Origin: an uncultured Clostridia bacterium
GTDB lineage: Bacteria; Bacillota; Clostridia; Christensenellales; UBA1242
Direction: 5' to 3'
Assembly: GCA_934778205.1 (NCBI GenBank)
Contig: CAKVOD010000005.1
Location: forward strand, 70,166-134,165
Length of the DNA stretch: 64,000 nt
Part shown: piece by piece, positions 17,837-25,418 of the stretch
How the letters are laid out: every line of letters starts with the position of its first letter
How positions within the stretch are numbered: position 1 is the stretch's first letter
The notes under the pieces: generated by a model
The model's input: the letters and a program-made list of their open reading frames with translations, nothing else
What the model was told of the DNA's origin: nothing
Database searches by the model: none
Translations under genes and position numbers: made by a program

Positions 17837-20179
17837 TCAATGGGCATTCTTTTCACAGTCAGAGTTTTTGCAACGGGTACAAGGCGTTGGGTGCGAAAAG
17901 TGGTTGATTGTTTTTGCGACAGCGTAGCATATCACGCAAATGGCAAGCAAGATAATTATGCCGACAAGCCAGCCATACAACAAGATTACGCTTGTTATTT
18001 TGTAGACAAAAAATGCACCGATGTAGGCAACAACAAGTTGCATTGCGACGGAAATTATTGTCCATTTCGCCCCGATTTCTGCGCGCATAACACTAATTGT
18101 CGCGATGCAGGGCGTATACAAGAGGCAAAATGTGAGGAACGAAAGCGCACTTGCGGGCGTAAAACATATTGCGCTTGTTGGGAGCAGGAGGCTTGCGCCG
18201 ACAAGTTCGTTTGTTGCGGAAACATTGTTGATGATGCCGATACTGCTGACGATTAGTTCCTTTGCGATTAGTCCTGCCAAAAGTGCGCTCACTGCGCCCC
18301 ATTCGCCAAAGCCGAGTGGCGCAAAGAGCGGGGCGAGAATTTGTGCGATGCTTTGCAAAATGCTTATTTTTTCATTATTTTGCGCGTTTTGCGCACTATT
18401 TTCGCCGATAAACTCAAAACTTAGCGTGAAACTTTGCAAAAGCCAAATGATGATTGAAAAGAAAAATATATAGCCACCGATGCGCGTCAAGAACTCTTTT
18501 GTGTTTTTCCACACGGACGAAAACAAGGTACGCGGTGCGGGCATTCGATATGGCGGAAACTCTAAAATGAAACTTGAGTCGGCGTTTTTTAGGCACGTTT
18601 TGTCAAGCAAATTCGCAATCAATATGCCGAGTAGCGCGGAAATGATATACATCAAAAATATGAGAAAGACATTTCCATTTGCAAAAAATGCGCCCCCTAT
18701 TACGGCGAATACTGGAAGTTTTGCGCTACACGCCATAAATGGAGTTGTCAGCACGGTTTTAATTTTTTCATTTTTGTTGTTGAGATTTTGCGCGGTCATT
18801 ATTGCTGTAGCGGTGCAACCAAATCCCATTAGGAACGTAAAGACGCTTTTGCCTGACAGCCCTACCTTATTAAAAATTCCTTCCATTAGATAAGCAAGGC
18901 GTGCCATATAACCGCTTTCTTCTAAGATTGTCAAAAATAGAAACAACAAGATTACTTGTGGCAAAAATGACACGACAGATCCAACGCCACCAATTATACC
19001 GTCTGCTACCAATGAATAGACAAATCCCGTACCAATTTTATATTCAATAAAAAACAAAAGTGGCGCACCGATAATTTCGACAATTACAAATTCAAAAATG
19101 CTACTTATATATGCCCCGACGCTCGAAAAAGTAAGATAGAAAACCGCGAGCATAACAAGCGCAAAAATGGGTAATGCAAGATATTTATTTAGCAGTATTT
19201 TATCTAATTTTTCAGTTGTTTTACAACGCTTTACTTGAGGCGGAGTTTTTGTTTGCTTTTGTTTTGTTTGTTCATTTTTTTGTGAAAAACGCGAAAAAAA
19301 CGCATTTTTTTGTATTTTTTTCGGTATTTTTTTTAATTTTTGCGAAGTTTCAAATTTATCATGTTCATTTAATTGCAAGGAATAATTACAACTTTTCAGC
19401 AAAAAATTGATGTAATTAAAACGCGCTTGGTAGAGTTTTGACTGGTAGTCGCACGCATTTATTAGTGCCATTATTTCATCATTTTTCTTTAATTTTGCAA
19501 TCGTTTTTTCGTCTTTTTCAAGCGCACGAAATGCGATAAAATTGAGCAATTTTTCATTGTCTTCTATTGACAAATTTTGCGAAAAAAAGTCTTGTAATAG
19601 GTTGTTTTTAATAATTATTTTTTTTATTTCCTTGAGAGGAAAATCTTGCAAATATGGCAGATTGTATTTTTTATTTTCGTTGCTTGGTTTGTACGATTTA
19701 AAAAAGTTTTCAACTTCATTTTTTGAAAAAAAGTCAATCGTTTGCACGGGTACGCCCATCGTTGTTGATAGCAATGCTTCGTCAAAAATTGTTGGCGTAT
19801 TTTGAGTTCTTCCAAATCGGTTGACAAGCAACGTAACTTGTATGCCGAGTTCTAGTAATTGCAAAGTTAGCAACAAATTGCGACGAAGGTTGTTTTGCTC
19901 GCAAATATTTAGTACGGGCAAATTTTTTGTCGCAACATATTCGGCGGTCACATTTTCTTCCAAACTAAATGGACTTAGCGAGTATGTCCCCGGCAGGTCT
20001 ATGAGCATATCCACATTGCCACTAATTGCTAAGGGGCGCGCGGTTGCGCCGACAGTTACACCGTGCCAATTCCCGATGTGCAATGCTGATTTTGTTGCGC
20101 GGTTGATTAGTGACGTTTTGCCTGTGTTCGGATTACCGACAAGCAAGACGGAAGGAGCGCTATGTTCTCTTTTATTCAT
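17837..20179 (-). CDS. feoB: Ferrous iron transporter FeoB with altered G4 motif
   Basis: GTP-dependent Fe(II) importer in the cytoplasmic membrane. G1 is GNPNTGKTS and G3 is DLPGTYS. The transmembrane core has the gate blocks GYMARLAYLMEGIFNKVGLS, GFGCTATAIMTAQNL and TPFMACSAKLPVFAVIGG, and the C-terminal half matches the rest of FeoB. The G4 motif, normally NxxD, reads VNRFGRTQNT without the Asp, and G5 is not recognisable. A long Lys-rich, Asn-rich stretch precedes the membrane part. The start at 20179 (MNKREHS) puts G1 at the usual place; the frame is open to 20218 and no SD decides. feoA lies divergently upstream. Confidence 0.92.
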   Translation of the reverse strand: MNKREHSAPSVLLVGNPNTGKTSLINRATKSALHIGNWHGVTVGATARPLAISGNVDMLIDLPGTYSLSPFSLEENVTAEYVATKNLPVLNICEQNNLRRNLLLTLQLLELGIQVTLLVNRFGRTQNTPTIFDEALLSTTMGVPVQTIDFFSKNEVENFFKSYKPSNENKKYNLPYLQDFPLKEIKKIIIKNNLLQDFFSQNLSIEDNEKLLNFIAFRALEKDEKTIAKLKKNDEIMALINACDYQSKLYQARFNYINFLLKSCNYSLQLNEHDKFETSQKLKKIPKKIQKNAFFSRFSQKNEQTKQKQTKTPPQVKRCKTTEKLDKILLNKYLALPIFALVMLAVFYLTFSSVGAYISSIFEFVIVEIIGAPLLFFIEYKIGTGFVYSLVADGIIGGVGSVVSFLPQVILLFLFLTILEESGYMARLAYLMEGIFNKVGLSGKSVFTFLMGFGCTATAIMTAQNLNNKNEKIKTVLTTPFMACSAKLPVFAVIGGAFFANGNVFLIFLMYIISALLGILIANLLDKTCLKNADSSFILEFPPYRMPAPRTLFSSVWKNTKEFLTRIGGYIFFFSIIIWLLQSFTLSFEFIGENSAQNAQNNEKISILQSIAQILAPLFAPLGFGEWGAVSALLAGLIAKELIVSSIGIINNVSATNELVGASLLLPTSAICFTPASALSFLTFCLLYTPCIATISVMRAEIGAKWTIISVAMQLVVAYIGAFFVYKITSVILLYGWLVGIIILLAICVICYAVAKTINHFSHPTPCTRCKNSDCEKNAH

Positions 20180-20270
20180 ATGATATTTTATGAACACAAA
20201 CTTTTTTTTAGACCGCATTTTGTGATTACAAGACGCACTTTTTAGGTTTTATTCGCCAATTGATTGATAT

Positions 20271-20296
20271 ATTCATTTTTACGTTTTCAAATGAAT
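20271..20296. promoter_or_regulatory. Inverted repeat between feoB and feoA
   Basis: ATTCATTT (20271-20278) and AAATGAAT (20289-20296), 10-nt spacer, in the 217-bp divergent intergenic region. It is a candidate operator; it does not match the Fur consensus closely. Confidence 0.4.
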
Positions 20297-20396
20297 GTGC
20301 AAACACATTTTTTCGATGCTTAAAATATTATATTATGTTTATGCACCAGAAATTCAATTAATAAATGTCGCTTATGAATTAAATTAGGAGTATTAT

Positions 20397-20696
20397 ATGG
20401 CTACAGAAAATTGCACTTTGCGGAAAAATTCTTCATATTTTTGCGCAATTTCCACAAATTCTCAACAAAAACTCAGCGATATTACGGACAAAAAATTTTG
20501 CAGAGTTGTTGATATAACCGCCGAGCCAAATTTGCGACGAAGATTGTTTGAACTCGGGTTTGTCAAGGGCGCAATTGTTCAAGTGATTAATGTTTCGCCA
20601 ATGTCGCGCGCATACCTTGTCGGCATACAAGGTAGTTTGCTTTGTATTCGCGCAAGTGTGCTTGCTCACGTTTTTGTTGAACTAATGGACTTTTGA
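20397..20696 (+). CDS. feoA: FeoA SH3-like protein
   Basis: Small cytosolic SH3-like partner of FeoB. The core RRRLFELGFVKGAIVQVINV followed by YLVGIQGSLLCIRASVL is the FeoA fold. About 35 residues precede it, slightly longer than usual. GGAG sits about seven bases before the ATG. It faces away from feoB instead of forming the common feoAB operon. Confidence 0.92.
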   Translation: MATENCTLRKNSSYFCAISTNSQQKLSDITDKKFCRVVDITAEPNLRRRLFELGFVKGAIVQVINVSPMSRAYLVGIQGSLLCIRASVLAHVFVELMDF

Positions 20697-20840
20697 AACA
20701 AGGACAACATTTTTTGTGTTGTATGTCAAAATTTGACGAAAATATGTGTTTATCAAAAAATATAATTTTGATTGTTGCTCTCTTTCCAATTAAAAATGAC
20801 AACTATTTTATTAAAAAAACAAATTTTAGCAAACAAAAAA

Positions 20841-20860
20841 AACGCGCGCGTTTTGCGCGG
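20841..20860 (-). terminator. Terminator downstream of the 20884 gene
   Basis: GC-only arms (GCGC/GCGC) around AAAAC, followed in the minus direction by eight T, 25 bases past the stop. Confidence 0.55.
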
Positions 20861-20883
20861 GTTAAAGCAAAAAATTTAGACTA

Positions 20884-21441
20884 TTATCTTTCAATTTCGA
20901 TTTTTCTTTCATTTTCAACTTTTTCTTTTCGTTTGCGTAAAAATTTTTTCAAAAATCCTTTGTCCTTATTGTATACATCTTCGACAGTTTTCAAGCACTT
21001 GAGATAACTCCCTGCTGTGGCGTGGCTATAATATCTCAAGTTTGTGATTGTGACAAAGTAGGAAATGAATTTATCTTCGCCGACTTCTTCGACGCTTTTG
21101 ATTTTACTGTACGCTTGAATGCGTCTATCAAGTGATGGCAAAATCGATTCAATATAAACAAAGTCAACACGAATTTTATGATTGAGCATATTTATATCTT
21201 CATCTTCAATTATTCTTTTTTCAATTTCCTTGTCATTTTTTATTTTTCTATCATAATACGCTTTTTGTTCAAGCAGTTTTATTTTGAATTTCGAGTCAAA
21301 TGACGGGTGAGTCTTTGCATATTCAATTGCAATTTCTTGCAAAATGGCAAAGCATTCATCTTCTTTTATTTTTACTTCGTTAAATTGTTCATTAAAATTG
21401 ATGCAATAATCTTTTAGTTTCAAATACGCATTTTCTTTCAT
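20884..21441 (-). CDS. Hypothetical charged protein, 185 aa
   Basis: Not recognised. Highly charged, Lys/Glu-rich, predicted helical, with a basic C-terminus (KKFLRKRKEKVENERK). No signal peptide or membrane span. GGTGAAG precedes the ATG. It follows the 21496-22884 gene by ~55 bp in the same direction and may share its transcript. Confidence 0.7.
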   Translation of the reverse strand: MKENAYLKLKDYCINFNEQFNEVKIKEDECFAILQEIAIEYAKTHPSFDSKFKIKLLEQKAYYDRKIKNDKEIEKRIIEDEDINMLNHKIRVDFVYIESILPSLDRRIQAYSKIKSVEEVGEDKFISYFVTITNLRYYSHATAGSYLKCLKTVEDVYNKDKGFLKKFLRKRKEKVENERKIEIER

Positions 21442-21495
21442 AACTTCACCATTTTATTTATTTTTAATTTATTTTTTAATTATCACAAACACATT

Positions 21496-22884
21496 TCATC
21501 GCGAATTTGCATTTGGCTCTTTTGCAACCGTTTTTTGTTTTTTTCGCATTTCTTCATAGCGCTGAACTTCAAAATTTGTCAATTCGCGTTTTATATGTTT
21601 GATAAGTTTTCGCTTACTGAGTTCTTTTGGATTTTTTGCATTATCCAAAATTTCGTCGCGTTCTTCTTGCGTCATACAAGCAAGCGCATATTCATCGGGC
21701 AATTTTACTTTGTGTGTGTTCAATATCCTTTGCACATCTTCTTCGGTCATTGCACCACGCGCACGGATAAACGCCTTGCGGACATCATCGACTGCTTTGC
21801 GGTATTTCAAATCAGCCTTGTGTTCAGTGTACTTTGTGCAAATAAACAAACTTATGCCACTTGTAGCAAGCGCCAGTGTCCATTGTGGGTCTTTTGCAAC
21901 TATTGAACTAACAACCATCATTGCCGAAAGCATTTTGAAAGTTAAATTTTGCGATACTTGTCTTTCAAGAGTTTCGTCAACGGGAATGCCAAGTTGCCTC
22001 AACTCGTGATTTTTCAATAAAATAGCCTCACTAGATTCGCGTTGCTCATCCCAATCAGATGTTTTCTTTTCATATATTCTATTTGCGCTTGACGCGAGAT
22101 TCTTGTCTATTTGGAAATTATTTTTAAATTCTTCACTTCCAACAATTGCGTTGCCGACAGCATTATTGACGCGATTGTTGCTTGTTTCGGTTTTATTTTC
22201 TACACCCTCATTATTTTTTGCATAACTGTTTGCTTCATTCCCGCTGACACAAACTTTCTCCGCCGTTTTGTTGTTCATTTTACTTTTATTTTCGTTTGCA
22301 ACATTTGTAGTTTTTGTTTTAGACTCAGTTTCCACGTTACTTGCAAACCGCTTTTTAAGTCTATTTTTCAAACTGCGCTCTTGTTTTAATCTTTCTTTTT
22401 CTTTGAGTTTCTTGTCATACATATAGGCTTCATAGACAATTCCGTATGGTATGAGTTGTGGTTCAAAGTCTTCAGGATTGCCCCCCGCTTCAACATATCT
22501 TTCAAGTTCCCCTTGAATCTCTTTTTCGCACGCAATGCGTAACTTTTCCATTGTTTCAATCATATCGCCCGTAACTTCGCCAACGGATTCTTTAATTCTC
22601 GCGATTTCTTCAGCGGTATAATCAATTTCAACATCATCGACTGGAGCGCGCGCAAGAATATCTAAAAAATCTGCATTAAACACTTTTTCGTCACTATCCA
22701 TATCATTTTTGACAAGATTAGAGTCTTTTTTTGCAACTAACTTACCATTCTCTTTAATTGCTTTTGTGCTTTTATCTAAAGATTCCTCTCTCTCGGCAAC
22801 CATTTCACGAAGTTGCGTACTCTCTTGCCAACGTTCATCTTTTTGGCTTTCTTGCAAGTATTTCTTGATTTTTTCGGCGCTCAT
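21496..22884 (-). CDS. Hypothetical membrane-associated protein, 462 aa
   Basis: Not recognised. The first ~180 residues are acidic and helical, then a low-complexity Asn/Lys/Glu linker (~190-260). A hydrophobic hairpin near residues 318-355 (FKMLSAMMVVSSIVA and LALATSGISLFICTKY) would place both termini on the same side. The C-terminal ~100 residues are charged, with a short helix bundle. The ATG at 22884 has GGAG nine bases upstream; a GTG 15 bases earlier is less likely. Confidence 0.7.
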   Translation of the reverse strand: MSAEKIKKYLQESQKDERWQESTQLREMVAEREESLDKSTKAIKENGKLVAKKDSNLVKNDMDSDEKVFNADFLDILARAPVDDVEIDYTAEEIARIKESVGEVTGDMIETMEKLRIACEKEIQGELERYVEAGGNPEDFEPQLIPYGIVYEAYMYDKKLKEKERLKQERSLKNRLKKRFASNVETESKTKTTNVANENKSKMNNKTAEKVCVSGNEANSYAKNNEGVENKTETSNNRVNNAVGNAIVGSEEFKNNFQIDKNLASSANRIYEKKTSDWDEQRESSEAILLKNHELRQLGIPVDETLERQVSQNLTFKMLSAMMVVSSIVAKDPQWTLALATSGISLFICTKYTEHKADLKYRKAVDDVRKAFIRARGAMTEEDVQRILNTHKVKLPDEYALACMTQEERDEILDNAKNPKELSKRKLIKHIKRELTNFEVQRYEEMRKKQKTVAKEPNANSR

Positions 22885-23006
22885 TTTACTTGTCTCCACT
22901 GGAATTTTGTTTGCGACTGCTAGGCTGATTTTATCTACTGATTTTTGTCAAATTTTGGCATATTTCGACATTTTCAATATATAAAATCATATGCAAATTT
23001 ATATTT

Positions 23007-23030
23007 TATTATTAATACATATTAATAATA
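23007..23030. promoter_or_regulatory. 24-bp AT palindrome upstream of the 462-aa gene
   Basis: TATTATTAATA-CA-TATTAATAATA is a perfect 11-bp inverted repeat about 120 bases upstream of the gene starting at 22884. It is a candidate operator. Confidence 0.4.
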
Positions 23031-23075
23031 TCATACATTTTTTTTAGTGTCAATAATTTTTGAAAATTTTTAAAA

Positions 23076-23104
23076 AAAAGTTTGCAAAATTTTTGCAAAC
23101 TTTT
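23076..23104 (-). terminator. Strong hairpin with T tail in the trhP downstream region
   Basis: A 13-bp stem AAAAGTTTGCAAA/TTTGCAAACTTTT with a 3-nt loop, followed by T in the minus direction. It is a second terminator beyond the repeat-derived one at 23291. Confidence 0.6.
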
Positions 23105-23219
23105 GACTACGTCAAAATATTCAATGCATTACATCACGCAATTACATTGCACAATTATTGTACTATATAAGCAGTGATCTTTCTCGCCCACCGAGTAATC
23201 AAAAATATTAGTATTACTT

Positions 23220-23400
23220 TGATATTACGACCACGAAAGTTGTTTAGACGTAGGGACAGTATTTGTACCTGTGGCGCTTGGTAAATAAAAAGGTACATAG
23301 TATATTAACTATGTACCTAAGTTATATAGAAGTACTCGCCAAACTTGTAGCAGCGGGCTTTCCCGCCATGCGACGAAGAAGGTCGCCGACGTGGAGTGGG
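23220..23400. repeat. Dispersed repeat cluster overlapping the 3' end of trhP
   Basis: It contains a fragment like cgtagggacagta..cctgtggcg, the hairpin AGGTACATAGT/ACTATGTACCT (23291-23318), and GCGGG-CTTT-CCCGC (23353-23366). The order of the last two is repeated at the window end (63924-64000). The trhP coding sequence runs into it. Confidence 0.7.
23291..23318 (-). terminator. Repeat-derived terminator of trhP
   Basis: An 11-bp perfect stem with a 6-nt loop followed by five T in the minus direction, four bases past the trhP stop. A near copy exists at 63924-63949. Confidence 0.75.
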
Positions 23401-24566
23401 TATGGGCAGTTGATTGTGACAATTTCTTGCACGCGTTGTGCCACGTCAACATTTTCGCCAATTGAGTTGACAATCTTTTCAACCTTGAACGTTTTGTTGA
23501 ACGAATCACTAGGCGATAAAATCTCAAGTTCGTCGCCAACGCAAAAACGATTACGTTGTTCAATTTTCACTTGTCCATCATTTGATTCTTCGACTACATT
23601 TGCGATGAAATAATATGACGAAATTGGTGTGCTACTTTCGATATATTCTCTATCCGTTTCATCAAAATAGAATCCTGTTGTATACCTGCGGTGACTTGAT
23701 TTTTCAAGTTCTGCATCAAGCATTTCGTCAAACGGTTTTCCGCTTTCCACAAGGTCAAGCGCGCGATGGTAGGCGTTTGTCACGTTTGCAACATAGTATG
23801 ACGTTTTCATTCGCCCTTCAATCTTGAACGATGTGACGCCTGCGTCCGCCATTTCTTTTAGGTGCGAAATCATTTTCATATCTTTTGAATTTAGAATATA
23901 CGTTCCGCGCTCGTCTTGCTGAATTGTCATTTCCTCATCGCGATTCTTTTCGCGCAAAAAGTATTCAAAACGGCACGCTTGCGCACACTGCCCGCGATTG
24001 CTGTCACGCTTGCAAAGATAGTTTGAAAGCAGACATCTGCCACTGTAGGAAATACACATTGCGCCGTGGACAAAGGCTTCAATTTCCATATCATCGGGCA
24101 AATATTCGCGCATTTCCTTTATTTCCGCAACACTAACTTCGCGCGCAAGCACGAGGCGTTTTACGCCGATTTCCGCCCAAAATGCGCCCGCGTATTTGTT
24201 CGTGCAGTTGGCTTGCGTTGAGAGATGAATTTCAAGGTTTGGCGCTATTTTTTTTGAAAGGCTGATGATTCCAACGTCCGAAGCAATGATTGCATCTGCG
24301 CCGATTTCTTGCAAATAAATCAAATAATCGGCAAGCCCGTCAAAGTCTGCATTGTGCGCTAAAATGTTGACTGTGATATAGCATTTTTTACCTAAACTAT
24401 GCGCATAGGCAATGTACTTTTGCAATTCGTCTTGCTCAAAATTGTCGCTGAACGCGCGCAGTCCATACTTTTTGCCTGCAAAATAACAAGCATCAGCACC
24501 AAAATAGAATGCTGTTTCAAGTTTTTCGCTACTGCCTGCTGGCGATAGCAATTCTAATTTTTTCAT
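23322..24566 (-). CDS. trhP: Peptidase U32-family tRNA hydroxylation protein (TrhP/YrrO-like)
   Basis: U32 family proteins of this branch take part in prephenate-dependent 5-hydroxyuridine formation at tRNA position 34. The signature EAFVHGAMCISYSGRCLLS is complete, followed by the Cys-rich RDSNRGQCAQACRFEY and SFKIEGRMKT. The neighbour trmR supplies the next step (5-methoxyuridine), matching Bacillus yrrM-yrrO order. The last ~13 residues (GKPAATSLASTSI) are encoded by a dispersed repeat. Length is 414. GGAG lies close before the ATG. Confidence 0.9.
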   Translation of the reverse strand: MKKLELLSPAGSSEKLETAFYFGADACYFAGKKYGLRAFSDNFEQDELQKYIAYAHSLGKKCYITVNILAHNADFDGLADYLIYLQEIGADAIIASDVGIISLSKKIAPNLEIHLSTQANCTNKYAGAFWAEIGVKRLVLAREVSVAEIKEMREYLPDDMEIEAFVHGAMCISYSGRCLLSNYLCKRDSNRGQCAQACRFEYFLREKNRDEEMTIQQDERGTYILNSKDMKMISHLKEMADAGVTSFKIEGRMKTSYYVANVTNAYHRALDLVESGKPFDEMLDAELEKSSHRRYTTGFYFDETDREYIESSTPISSYYFIANVVEESNDGQVKIEQRNRFCVGDELEILSPSDSFNKTFKVEKIVNSIGENVDVAQRVQEIVTINCPYPLHVGDLLRRMAGKPAATSLASTSI

Positions 24567-24599
24567 CAGTTTCTCCTTTTGTTTTCCATTTTAACATTA

Positions 24600-24781
24600 C
24601 ATTCTAACCCTTCCGGGAGATTTCTCCGCTTCGGCGAGGGCTACGCCTCCGCCTTCGGTCGAAATGACAACGGGTGTGTGACTTACCACATTTTTGATGT
24701 ACAAAGTATGTGGTGCATACTCGCCAAACCTGTAGCCGCGGGGCTATCCCAGCCAGTACCTGCACCTGTGGCGTTTGCCAC
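24600..24781. repeat. REP element plus two stem-4nt-stem hairpins between trhP and trmR
   Basis: The REP core at 24607-24670 runs from ccttccgggagatttctcc to ggtcgaaatgac. Then TAGCC-GCGG-GGCTA lies at 24733-24746 and GTGGC-GTTT-GCCAC at 24768-24781. The last arm overlaps the trmR stop codon by one base. No gene is present. Confidence 0.75.
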
Positions 24782-25410
24782 TAAGTTCGTTTGCACTTGT
24801 AGCAAACGCAAAGTCCGTCCTCAAGCGGAACAATTGTTGTCATTAGTTCTTTGTTTTTGCAAAGTTTGTCCAAAAACACGTTCATACGGTCGACGGTACT
24901 TTCAAGTTTGTGCTTGACTTCCGTTTCGCCTGTGGTCATTCCGTCTTGCAAAACATTGTCCGCGACAAGCACGCCACCGTCGTTTAGCACGGTCATCAAA
25001 CTTGGATAATATGAAAGATACTGCGCTTTTGCGCCGTCGAGAAAAATTAGGTCAAACTTTTCTTCACAATTCAACAAGTAGTCGCCTGCATCGCAAAGTT
25101 TGAAATCAACTCGTTCTTTATACTTTTTGAGATTCTTTTGCGCAATTTCATAACGCTCAAAATCTATTTCAAGCGTTGTGAGTTTTGCACTTTCGCAAGC
25201 GTCAAGCATTAGTTTCCCGCTATAACCAATTGCCGTGCCGATTTCAAGAATGTTTTTCGGTTGCTTGATTGCGACAATTGTACGCAAAAAATTTGCGGAC
25301 GCGGGACGTATGATTGGCACATAGTTGTCTTTTGCAAATGTTTCCATAGCCTTGTCCCCAAATTTTTGCAGTTGTGCTTTTTGTTTGACAAATTCGTCAG
25401 TTTTGTTCAT
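24781..25410 (-). CDS. trmR: tRNA 5-hydroxyuridine O-methyltransferase (TrmR/YrrM-like)
   Basis: Class I SAM methyltransferase of the family 3 O-methyltransferases. Motif I is ILEIGTAIGYSG, the acidic loop TLEIDFERYEIA follows, and FDLIFLDGAKAQY and VLVADNVLQDG carry the metal/substrate residues. The context with trhP supports a role in mo5U34 synthesis over catechol methylation. It starts eight bases after the rnj stop, so rnj-trmR-trhP form one transcript. Confidence 0.88.
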   Translation of the reverse strand: MNKTDEFVKQKAQLQKFGDKAMETFAKDNYVPIIRPASANFLRTIVAIKQPKNILEIGTAIGYSGKLMLDACESAKLTTLEIDFERYEIAQKNLKKYKERVDFKLCDAGDYLLNCEEKFDLIFLDGAKAQYLSYYPSLMTVLNDGGVLVADNVLQDGMTTGETEVKHKLESTVDRMNVFLDKLCKNKELMTTIVPLEDGLCVCYKCKRT

Positions 25411-25418
25411 ATTCTATC

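Noticed and set aside
20219..20396. Fur box in the feo intergenic region
   Set aside because: No good match to the Fur consensus; only a generic inverted repeat was kept.
23885..24136. Plus-strand open frames opposite trhP and other genes
   Set aside because: They mirror strongly conserved minus-strand genes and lack initiation signals.
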